Source: an uncultured Lachnospiraceae bacterium
Lineage (GTDB): Bacteria > Bacillota > Clostridia > Lachnospirales > Lachnospiraceae
Direction of reading: 5' to 3'
DNA: 13,928 bases
Assembly: GCA_945827765.1 (NCBI GenBank)
Contig: CALZPS010000013.1
Coordinates: forward strand, 1-13,928
Position 1 is the stretch's first letter. Each line of letters begins with the position of its first letter. Under the pieces are notes generated by a model. The model saw only the letters and a list, made by a program, of their open reading frames with translations. It was not told where the DNA came from and searched no databases. Positions 1-5,562 of this stretch are shown here, in pieces. The position numbers were made by a program, and so were the translations under genes.

Positions 1-45
1 GATCTAGTACGGTCTCGTGGGCTCGGAGATGTGTATAAGAGACAG
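1..45 (+). other. Untrimmed Illumina Nextera i7 adapter (artefact)
   Basis: This stretch is library adapter, not organism DNA. Bases 12-26 are the Nextera i7-side primer site (GTCTCGTGGGCTCGG) and bases 27-45 are the 19-bp Tn5 mosaic end (AGATGTGTATAAGAGACAG). Bases 1-3 (GAT) fit the 3' end of the P7 oligonucleotide, and bases 4-11 (CTAGTACG) match, from memory, the in-adapter sequence of Nextera index N702. An in-frame stop (TAA, 36-38) lies in the adapter, so any start codon called just after it is a product of the junction. Confidence 0.98.
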
Positions 46-356
46 CGGTGGCAGTACAGAGTATGGATGGTGCCTATATCGCTAGTTTCGATATCGCATT
101 AAACAAATCATTTACTTCGGCGAGTCTCAAGATGTCCACCGAAAAACTTGGGACACTGAGTCAGCCGGGAGAATCACTGTACGGCATTCAATTCACAAAT
201 GCCGGAAAAATCGTGGTTTTCGGCGGCGGTGAACCGCTTACGGTAAATGAAAAAATTGTCGGAGCAATAGGCGTAAGCGGAGGCAGCGCCGCTGAGGATA
301 CGTTCCTTGCCGCCTATGGCAAAGATATTTTCAAGGAGGTATTGGCGTGTCTGTAA
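46..356 (+). CDS. GlcG/HbpS-like (PduO C-terminal-like) protein, 5'-truncated
   Basis: This is the C-terminal part (about 102 residues) of a GlcG/HbpS-family domain (PF03928), the same fold as the C-terminal domain of PduO. The recognisable signature is the G-G-x-P-L-T segment followed by VGAIGVSGGSAAEDTFLAA. Family members are usually about 130-150 residues, so roughly 35-45 N-terminal residues are missing at the adapter junction; the GTG at 48 is unlikely to be the true start. In Pdu-type loci this domain has been linked to haem or corrinoid binding, but its role in metabolosomes is not settled. The stop overlaps the start of the aldehyde dehydrogenase by 10 bases, implying translational coupling within the BMC operon. 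Family assignment is good; the function is open. Confidence 0.8.
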
Positions 357-1735
357 ATGAACAGATGATTCAGGATATCGTGCAGGAAGTGATGGCAAAG
401 CTCACAATCGCATCGGATGCAGCCGGAAACCACGGCGTATTTCAGGATATGAACGATGCAATTGCTGCTGCACAGAAAGCACAGAAACAAGTTGCCCGGA
501 TGTCCATGGATCAGAGAGAGAAGATTATTTCCAACATTCGTACAAAGATTAAAGAACATGCTGAAATCCTTGCACGTATGGGAGTACAGGAGACCGGCAT
601 GGGAAATGTCGGACACAAAATTCTGAAACACCAGTTGGTCGCGGAAAAAACTCCGGGAACGGAGGATATCACGACCACTGCATGGTCGGGAGACAGAGGA
701 CTGACCCTGATTGAAATGGGACCGTTCGGAGTGATCGGAGCAATCACTCCGTGTACAAATCCGAGTGAGACAGTGCTCTGCAATACAATCGGCATGCTGG
801 CAGGTGGTAATACAGTCGTATTCAATCCGCATCCGGCGGCAATCAAGACATCTATTTATGCAATTAATCTGTTGAACGAAGCCTCCATAGAGGCGGGCGG
901 ACCGGACAATATTGCATGTACGGTCGAGAAACCGACGCTGGAGACCAGCAATATTATGATGAAACACAAAGCGATTCAACTGATTGCCGCAACCGGCGGT
1001 CCGGGAGTCGTGACAGCGGTTCTCTCTTCCGGAAGAAGAGGAATCGGAGCAGGAGCAGGCAATCCGCCGGCTCTGGTAGATGAAACTGCTGATATCCGCA
1101 AAGCAGCACAGGATATCGTAAACGGCTGTACGTTTGATAACAATCTTCCGTGTATCGCGGAGAAAGAAATCGTGGCGGTTGATTCTGTGGTGGATGAGCT
1201 GATGCATTATATGGTATCCGAGCAAGGATGCTATCTGGCCTCTAAAGAGGAGCAGGATGCGCTGACGGCGGTGGTTTTAAAGGATGGCCGCTTAAATCGT
1301 AAATGTGTCGGCAGGGATGCGAAGACATTGCTCTCCATGATTGGAGTGACAGTGCCGGACAATATCAGATGCATCACATTTGAAGGACCGAAAGAGCATC
1401 CGCTGATTGCCGAAGAATTGATGATGCCTATCCTGGGCGTTGTTCGTGCAAAAGATTTTGATGATGCGGTGGAAAAGGCAGTGTGGCTGGAGCACGGCAA
1501 CCGCCATTCCGCACATATCCATTCCAAAAATGTGGATAACATCACCAAATATGCCAAGGCAATCGACACGGCGATTCTGGTCAAGAATGGTCCGTCATAT
1601 TCGGCACTGGGATTTGGCGGAGAAGGATTCTGTACCTTTACAATAGCCAGCCGTACCGGTGAGGGACTTACAAGCGCCAGCACATTTACAAAGAGAAGAC
1701 GCTGTGTGATGTGCGAAAGCTTGTGCATACGTTAG
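347..1735 (+). CDS. pduP: CoA-acylating aldehyde dehydrogenase, BMC cargo (PduP/EutE type)
   Basis: A 462-residue enzyme that oxidises an aldehyde (probably propionaldehyde, or acetaldehyde) to acyl-CoA with NAD+ inside the microcompartment. The length is usual for PduP/EutE. The first about 20 residues (VNEQMIQDIVQEVMAKL) form an amphipathic helix of encapsulation-peptide type, followed by a short linker. The nucleophile is probably Cys269 in the NNLPCIAEKE motif typical of this subfamily, and the C-terminus carries the usual F-T-K-R-R-R-C-V segment. The start is GTG at 347, chosen because AAGGAGGT lies at 333-340 with 6-base spacing; it overlaps the preceding gene by 10 bases. The next gene makes the matching alcohol dehydrogenase and PduL further on takes the acyl-CoA product. 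Substrate chain length cannot be read from sequence. Confidence 0.93.
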   Translation: MSVNEQMIQDIVQEVMAKLTIASDAAGNHGVFQDMNDAIAAAQKAQKQVARMSMDQREKIISNIRTKIKEHAEILARMGVQETGMGNVGHKILKHQLVAEKTPGTEDITTTAWSGDRGLTLIEMGPFGVIGAITPCTNPSETVLCNTIGMLAGGNTVVFNPHPAAIKTSIYAINLLNEASIEAGGPDNIACTVEKPTLETSNIMMKHKAIQLIAATGGPGVVTAVLSSGRRGIGAGAGNPPALVDETADIRKAAQDIVNGCTFDNNLPCIAEKEIVAVDSVVDELMHYMVSEQGCYLASKEEQDALTAVVLKDGRLNRKCVGRDAKTLLSMIGVTVPDNIRCITFEGPKEHPLIAEELMMPILGVVRAKDFDDAVEKAVWLEHGNRHSAHIHSKNVDNITKYAKAIDTAILVKNGPSYSALGFGGEGFCTFTIASRTGEGLTSASTFTKRRRCVMCESLCIR

Positions 1736-1755
1736 GCCGTGCGTTGACGTTATAA

Positions 1756-1787
1756 GCGCTGTGTGTAAGGGTACTTACAGACACGGC
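1756..1787 (+). promoter_or_regulatory. Intercistronic hairpin between aldehyde and alcohol dehydrogenase genes
   Basis: Bases 1760-1769 (TGTGTGTAAG) pair with 1774-1783 (CTTACAGACA) around a 4-base loop with one mismatch, and GC at 1756-1757 can pair with GC at 1786-1787 beyond an internal loop. No T-run follows, so it is not a normal intrinsic terminator. A role in mRNA processing, stability or partial attenuation is possible, but only the structure is visible. Confidence 0.4.
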
Positions 1788-1818
1788 GAAAATGCTAGAT
1801 AAAAGGGAGGAAACAACA

Positions 1819-3030
1819 ATGGAAATGAATTCCGCAAATGTGGAAGCCGTTGTGAAACAGGTTTTAGAGCAGATGCTTGGTTCTCAGGCAGCAGCTCCGG
1901 CAGCGGCTAAAACAGAAAGTCAGGCGATTCCGAAGACGGCTCATGTAGCTATGCTGACCGCTCTGGAACACTATGACATCAAAGAATTCCCGATGCCGGA
2001 AGTCGGAGACGGAGATATTCTGGTCAAGGTAGAGGGATGTGGAGTCTGTGGAACGGACGCACACGAATTCAAGAGAGACCCGTTTGGATTGATTCCGGTG
2101 GCTCTGGGACATGAGGGAACCGGCGAAATCGTGAAGATGGGCAAGAATGTAACGAAGGACAGCGCAGGCAAGCCGCTGAAGGTCGGAGACAAGGTTGTTA
2201 CCTGTATGATTTTCAAGGATGACCCGGACATCGAAATGTTCGACCTGAACAAGAAGAATGTCGGTGGTGCGGATGTATACGGACTTCTCCCGGATGATGA
2301 TATTCATCTGAATGGATGGTTCTCCGATTACATATTGGTACGGGAAGGCTCCACAATTTTCAATGTGAGTGACCTGGATTTGAAATCTCGTATCCTGATT
2401 GAGCCATGTGCGGTTTTGATTCACGCAGTGGAGAGAGCAAAGACGACGGGAATTTTAAGATTCAACAGTCGTGTGGTTGTGCAGGGATGTGGTCCGATAG
2501 GCTTGATTTGTATCGCAGTTTTGCGTACAATGGGTATTGAGAATATCGTGGCAGTAGATGGTAATCAGCAGAGACTTGATTTCGCAAAGAGAATGGGTGC
2601 AGAAAAGTCCGTGAACTTTATGGAGCATAAAGGCATTGAGGCTTTGACAGGTGCTGTGAAGGATGCGTTTGGCGGATACCTGGCTGACTTTGCATTCCAG
2701 TGTACAGGTTCACCGGTTGCTCACGCAAACATTTACAAGTTCATCCGCAACGGCGGCGGTCTTTGCGAGCTTGGATTCTTCATCAACGGCGGAGATGCGA
2801 CCATCAATCCGCATTTTGATATTTGCTCCAAGGAAATTACCACAGTCGGCTCCTGGGTATATACTCTGAGAGATTATGCGACCACCTTTGATTTCCTGAA
2901 GAGAGCGAAGGGCATCGGACTTCCGATGGATGAGCTGATCACCCACGAGTTTACGTTGGATGAAATCAACGAGGCACACGTAACCAATCTGAAACAGGAA
3001 GGCTTAAAGATTGCAATCGTGAACAAATAA
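1819..3030 (+). CDS. Zinc-type (MDR) alcohol dehydrogenase with encapsulation peptide
   Basis: A medium-chain dehydrogenase/reductase of 403 residues that probably reduces part of the compartment's aldehyde to alcohol, regenerating NAD+. The N-terminus (MEMNSANVEAVVKQVLEQML) is a predicted amphipathic encapsulation helix, followed by an Ala/Pro-rich linker to about residue 40. Catalytic-zinc residues are visible: Cys77 in GCGVCGTDAHE, His98-Glu99 in LGHEGTGE and Cys197 in EPC. The Rossmann motif G223-x-G225-x-x-G228 and Asp247 suggest NAD(H). The four-cysteine structural-zinc lobe is absent. The start at 1819 is preferred to an in-frame ATG at 1792 because GGGAGG at 1805-1810 sits 8 bases upstream of it and the resulting protein begins directly with the targeting helix. 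It lies between aldehyde dehydrogenase and shell genes. The same arrangement is known, from memory, in fucose/rhamnose glycyl-radical BMC loci. Confidence 0.9.
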   Translation: MEMNSANVEAVVKQVLEQMLGSQAAAPAAAKTESQAIPKTAHVAMLTALEHYDIKEFPMPEVGDGDILVKVEGCGVCGTDAHEFKRDPFGLIPVALGHEGTGEIVKMGKNVTKDSAGKPLKVGDKVVTCMIFKDDPDIEMFDLNKKNVGGADVYGLLPDDDIHLNGWFSDYILVREGSTIFNVSDLDLKSRILIEPCAVLIHAVERAKTTGILRFNSRVVVQGCGPIGLICIAVLRTMGIENIVAVDGNQQRLDFAKRMGAEKSVNFMEHKGIEALTGAVKDAFGGYLADFAFQCTGSPVAHANIYKFIRNGGGLCELGFFINGGDATINPHFDICSKEITTVGSWVYTLRDYATTFDFLKRAKGIGLPMDELITHEFTLDEINEAHVTNLKQEGLKIAIVNK

Positions 3031-3058
3031 GTAAGCAATCCCAAGAAGGAGAAACGAT

Positions 3059-3403
3059 ATGGGAGAAGCAGTAGGAATGTTGGAGGTATACGGACTGGCG
3101 ACTGCATTTGCGGCAGCGGATGCCGGATGTAAGGCAGGAAATGTCAGACTGGAGACCTTTGATAAGAATAAACCGGCGAATGCGGATGCATTGCCCGTAC
3201 CGGTCATCGTGATGATTAAATTCCGCGGGGATATCGCGGATGTGAAGGCAGCCTTGGAGGCAGCCCGCACCAGAGCCAACGAGCTGGCAGGTGTCGTGAC
3301 GGAATATGAGATTGCAAGACCGACTGAGGATACGGAGAAAATGTTGAAGCTAAGTGGTTTAGACAAAGGAAAACCAAATAAAAAATATATGAAAGAAGTG
3401 TAG
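3059..3403 (+). CDS. BMC-H shell protein with extended pore loop
   Basis: A single BMC-domain protein of 114 residues (domain about residues 4-85), which would form hexameric facets of the shell. It opens with the usual EAVGMLEVYGLATAFAAADA helix-strand signature. The pore region is unusual: instead of the short K-I-G-S-G loop it has an insertion of about 10 residues running through N-K-P-A-N-A-D-A-L-P-V-P before the VMIKFRGD strand. A 25-30 residue C-terminal tail ends in a basic stretch (KGKPNKKYMKEV). Ribosome binding site AAGAAGGAG at 3043-3051. It is the first of four consecutive shell genes. Pore selectivity cannot be inferred, but this is clearly a different class from the two PduA-like paralogues downstream. 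Confidence 0.92.
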   Translation: MGEAVGMLEVYGLATAFAAADAGCKAGNVRLETFDKNKPANADALPVPVIVMIKFRGDIADVKAALEAARTRANELAGVVTEYEIARPTEDTEKMLKLSGLDKGKPNKKYMKEV

Positions 3404-3415
3404 GAGGAAACGAAA

Positions 3416-3691
3416 ATGGCACAGTTAGCATTAGGAATGGTAGAAACAAGAGGACTTACAGCAGCAATTGAGGCTGCAGATGCAATGACAAAAGCAGCAG
3501 AGGTTACATTGGTAGGAACAGAGAAGATTGGTTCCGGTCTGGTAACTGTTATGGTACGCGGAGATGTAGGTGCTGTTAAGGCAGCAGTTGAGACAGGTGC
3601 GGACGCAGCAGCAAGACTTGGCGAGCTGGTTGCAACACATGTAATCCCGAGACCGCACAACGATGTAGAGAAGATTCTTCCTACCGTTTAA
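3416..3691 (+). CDS. BMC-H shell protein, canonical PduA/EutM type
   Basis: A minimal 91-residue BMC-domain protein, probably a major hexameric facet tile. It carries the canonical LGMVETRGL start, the pore motif KIGSG (about residues 37-41) with GSG lining the pore, then [13 protein letters not shown] and the end motif [14 protein letters not shown]. The ribosome binding site AGGAGG (3402-3407) overlaps the stop of the preceding gene, suggesting coupling. It is about 84% identical (76 of 91 positions by eye) to the BMC domain encoded at 4264-4542, so the two are recent paralogues separated by a divergent shell gene. Confidence 0.95.
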   Translation: MAQLALGMVETRGLTAAIEAADAMTKAAEVTLVGTEKIGSGLVTVMVRGDVGAVKAAVETGADAAARLGELVATHVIPRPHNDVEKILPTV

Positions 3692-3752
3692 TGAAAAGCA
3701 CAAGCCCTTACGGATTTTGTTTACGGAAGTTTCAAAGTAAAGGAGCAGTCTC

Positions 3753-4037
3753 ATGGGACAAGCGTATGGATTTTTTGAAATCCCGAGTGTGACGGCGGCA
3801 GTGGTGGCAATTGACATTATGTGCAAGACCGCCGGTGTGGAGCTGGTCACATGGGAGAAGAAATTAGGCGGAAGACTTGTGACGGTTATCATCCGCGGAG
3901 ACGTCTCCTCGGTGACACAAGCCATAGAGGCCGCAGCGGCAGGCGGAATCAAAAAGCCTGCGGCGTATGTTGTGATTCCGAGTCCTCATGAAGAGATTCT
4001 CAAAATCATCAACAGCAGTAACAACAGAGTAAGCTAA
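3753..4037 (+). CDS. BMC-H shell protein with arginine-containing pore loop
   Basis: A 94-residue single BMC-domain protein. It starts [20 protein letters not shown] and ends [14 protein letters not shown], both standard strands and helices of the fold. The pore loop aligns as K-L-G-G-R where PduA-type proteins have K-I-G-S-G, so the third pore residue is arginine rather than glycine. The helix after the RGD strand is Ala/Gly-rich. Ribosome binding site AAAGGAG at 3739-3745. The 61-base gap before it holds no gene. It lies between the two near-identical PduA-like paralogues and is probably a minor shell tile with a distinct pore, an inference from the loop only. Confidence 0.9.
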   Translation: MGQAYGFFEIPSVTAAVVAIDIMCKTAGVELVTWEKKLGGRLVTVIIRGDVSSVTQAIEAAAAGGIKKPAAYVVIPSPHEEILKIINSSNNRVS

Positions 4038-4050
4038 GGGAGGCAGTATC

Positions 4051-4542
4051 ATGGCAGAAGAGAAAAAGCCGACAAGTCGGGGAAAACGAAACAACGTTTC
4101 CGACGCAGCAGACACGGTGAAGAAAAGCACAGCTGCATCCGCGAAAAAAACAACAAAAACAGCAACAGCCAAAGCTCCGGCAAAGACCGTCCAGAGAGTG
4201 AGACGGACCACACAGAAAGCGGAGCAGGAACAAAACATAATTATCCCAAAGGAGGAAAAAAGAATGTCACAGGAAGCATTAGGAATGGTTGAAACAAGAG
4301 GTTTGGTAGCATCTATCGAGGCAGCAGATACCATGCTCAAAGCAGCAAACGTTGTTCTGGTAGGAACAGAGAAGATTGGCTCAGGTCTGGTAACCGTTAT
4401 GGTACGCGGAGACGTAGGAGCAGTAAAATCTGCGGTAGAGTCCGGAGCTGAGGCAGCAGGCAGACTTGGTGAACTGGTTGCAACACATGTAATCCCGAGA
4501 CCGCACACAGATGTGGAGAAGATTCTTCCGGCAATCAAATAA
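4051..4542 (+). CDS. BMC-H shell protein with basic disordered N-terminal tail; second in-frame start at 4264
   Basis: A 163-residue protein: residues 1-71 are a low-complexity Lys/Ala/Thr tail (13 Lys, 6 Arg, 8 acidic residues), with a stretch [15 protein letters not shown] resembling histone-H1-like tails; residues 72-163 are a canonical BMC domain with KIGSG pore and [14 protein letters not shown]. The start at 4051 has AAGGGAGG at 4036-4043. Codon 72 is ATG at 4264, preceded by an even better AAAGGAGGA at 4248-4256 with 7-base spacing, so a 92-residue tail-less form is probably also made. This recalls PduB/PduB', where an internal start gives two shell forms and the longer one contacts the core. 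Whether the long form is really translated is not provable here; the uninterrupted frame and separate ribosome binding site argue for it. Confidence 0.82.
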   Translation: MAEEKKPTSRGKRNNVSDAADTVKKSTAASAKKTTKTATAKAPAKTVQRVRRTTQKAEQEQNIIIPKEEKRMSQEALGMVETRGLVASIEAADTMLKAANVVLVGTEKIGSGLVTVMVRGDVGAVKSAVESGAEAAGRLGELVATHVIPRPHTDVEKILPAIK

Positions 4543-4573
4543 CAAACCGGGCATCGTTTAGATGTTCCTAGTG

Positions 4574-4603
4574 CCTGCATGGGCGGGGAAACCCGCCCGC
4601 AGG
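4574..4603 (+). promoter_or_regulatory. Strong intercistronic GC hairpin upstream of pduL
   Basis: Bases 4581-4587 (GGGCGGG) pair perfectly with 4592-4598 (CCCGCCC) around a GAAA tetraloop (4588-4591). The stem is extended by CCTGC (4574-4578) with GCAGG (4599-4603) across a 2-base bulge. It ends 2 bases before the TAAGGAG ribosome binding site (4606-4612) of pduL, and no T-run follows. It may stabilise the 3' end of the upstream shell mRNA or lower pduL translation relative to shell genes; both are inference. Confidence 0.55.
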
Positions 4604-4619
4604 AGTAAGGAGAATCGCT

Positions 4620-5267
4620 ATGGAGAATAAAGATATCGCTCTGATTACCAGAATGGTATTGGAGACAATTGAAAAGCAGAAAGACTCCGCAAAAGGCGGT
4701 TATATGGTTCCGGTCGGTGTGTCGGCCAGACATATCCACCTGACACAGGAGCATGTGGAGGCATTGTTCGGAGAAGGCTATCAGCTCACGAAGAAAAAAG
4801 AACTGATGGGCGGACAGTATGCATCAAATGAGACGGTGACAATCGTTGGTTTAAAACTCAGAGCAATCGAGAATGTGAGGATATTAGGTCCGGTCAGAAG
4901 CAAATCTCAGGTGGAAATTTCCGCTACGGATGCGATTCGTCTTGGCGTGAAAGCGCCGATCCGGGAATCGGGCAATATCGCAGGTTCTGCTCCGGTAGCT
5001 GTGGTGGGACCAAAAGGTGTCATCTATCTGCAGGAAGGATGCATTATCGCCAAACGTCACATTCATATGGCACCGAAAGATGCCATGGCAGCGGGTGTAC
5101 ATGACGGGGATATCGTATCTGTGAAAGCAGACAACGAACGCGGGACAGTGTTCAATCATGTACAGATTCGTGTGGATGAGAGCTTTACATTAGAGATGCA
5201 TATTGATACAGACGAAGCAAATGCAGCTAAAATCGCAACCGGCGATACCGTGAGAATCATACTGTGA
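4620..5267 (+). CDS. pduL: PduL phosphate propanoyltransferase (BMC phosphotransacylase)
   Basis: A 215-residue enzyme that converts acyl-CoA plus phosphate to acyl-phosphate and free CoA, recycling CoA within the compartment and feeding substrate-level phosphorylation. The first about 20 residues (MENKDIALITRMVLETIEKQ) form an encapsulation-type helix. The two PduL half-domains are marked by SARHIHL (His38, His40) and AKRHIHM (His147, His149), with a further histidine in EMHID (His194); these match the five histidines that bind the two metal ions in characterised PduL. A GPVRSKSQVE segment lies between. Length and residues are intact, so it should be active. Ribosome binding site TAAGGAG at 4606-4612. 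It follows the shell genes and precedes the vertex protein. Confidence 0.96.
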   Translation: MENKDIALITRMVLETIEKQKDSAKGGYMVPVGVSARHIHLTQEHVEALFGEGYQLTKKKELMGGQYASNETVTIVGLKLRAIENVRILGPVRSKSQVEISATDAIRLGVKAPIRESGNIAGSAPVAVVGPKGVIYLQEGCIIAKRHIHMAPKDAMAAGVHDGDIVSVKADNERGTVFNHVQIRVDESFTLEMHIDTDEANAAKIATGDTVRIIL

Positions 5268-5289
5268 ACAGTAGCAACAGGAGGATAAT

Positions 5290-5556
5290 ATGCTCATAGG
5301 AAAAGTAACAGGAAGTGTTGTTTCAACACGTAAAAGTGACAACCTGATCGGCAATAAATTTATGATTATTGATGTGTTGGAGCATATGCAGAACGGTGCG
5401 AAACAGATTATCGCCATCGACAAAATCGGTGCCGGAATCGGGGAATATGTTCTGGTGGCACAAGGCAGTGCGGCCAGAGTAGGAACCGGTATGAAAGATG
5501 CACCGGTTGATGCTGCAATCGTCGGAATTATTGATGATGGAACAGGACTGGAGTAA
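5290..5556 (+). CDS. BMC-P vertex protein (EutN/CcmL/PduN family)
   Basis: An 88-residue EutN/CcmL-family protein that forms pentamers capping the vertices of the shell. Typical features are the start MLIGKVTGSVVSTRKSDNLIG, the KFMIIDVL strand, the D-K-I-G-A-G-I-G-E-Y-V-L-V-A-Q-G-S-A-A-R core and the ending VDAAIVGIIDD. The length is standard. The ribosome binding site AGGAGG is at 5279-5284; the gene begins 22 bases after pduL and ends 6 bases before the next gene. It is the only vertex protein in the window, enough in principle to close the shell. Confidence 0.96.
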   Translation: MLIGKVTGSVVSTRKSDNLIGNKFMIIDVLEHMQNGAKQIIAIDKIGAGIGEYVLVAQGSAARVGTGMKDAPVDAAIVGIIDDGTGLE

Positions 5557-5562
5557 AAGATT

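Noticed and set aside
48..356. GTG at 48 as the real start of a complete 102-residue protein
   Set aside because: It lies 3 bases after the adapter junction and the GlcG/HbpS-type domain is cut at its N-terminus, so the start codon is a coincidence of the artefact.
314..1225. Long open frame (about 303 codons) on the minus strand opposite the aldehyde dehydrogenase
   Set aside because: Its translation is rich in Cys, His, Arg and Ser without any recognisable domain, and it mirrors the codon pattern of the clear plus-strand gene.
1792..1818. ATG at 1792 as start of the zinc alcohol dehydrogenase
   Set aside because: The ribosome binding site GGGAGG (1805-1810) lies downstream of it and fits the ATG at 1819, which also gives a protein starting directly with the targeting helix.
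3692..3752. Repeated TTACGGA in the gap between two shell genes
   Set aside because: Only two 7-base copies, with no symmetry or spacing pattern; chance is the simpler explanation.
3864..4754. Minus-strand open frame (about 296 codons) across the shell genes
   Set aside because: It runs antisense through several well-supported BMC genes and shows no domain; similar antisense frames appear opposite both PduA-like copies because the DNA is duplicated.
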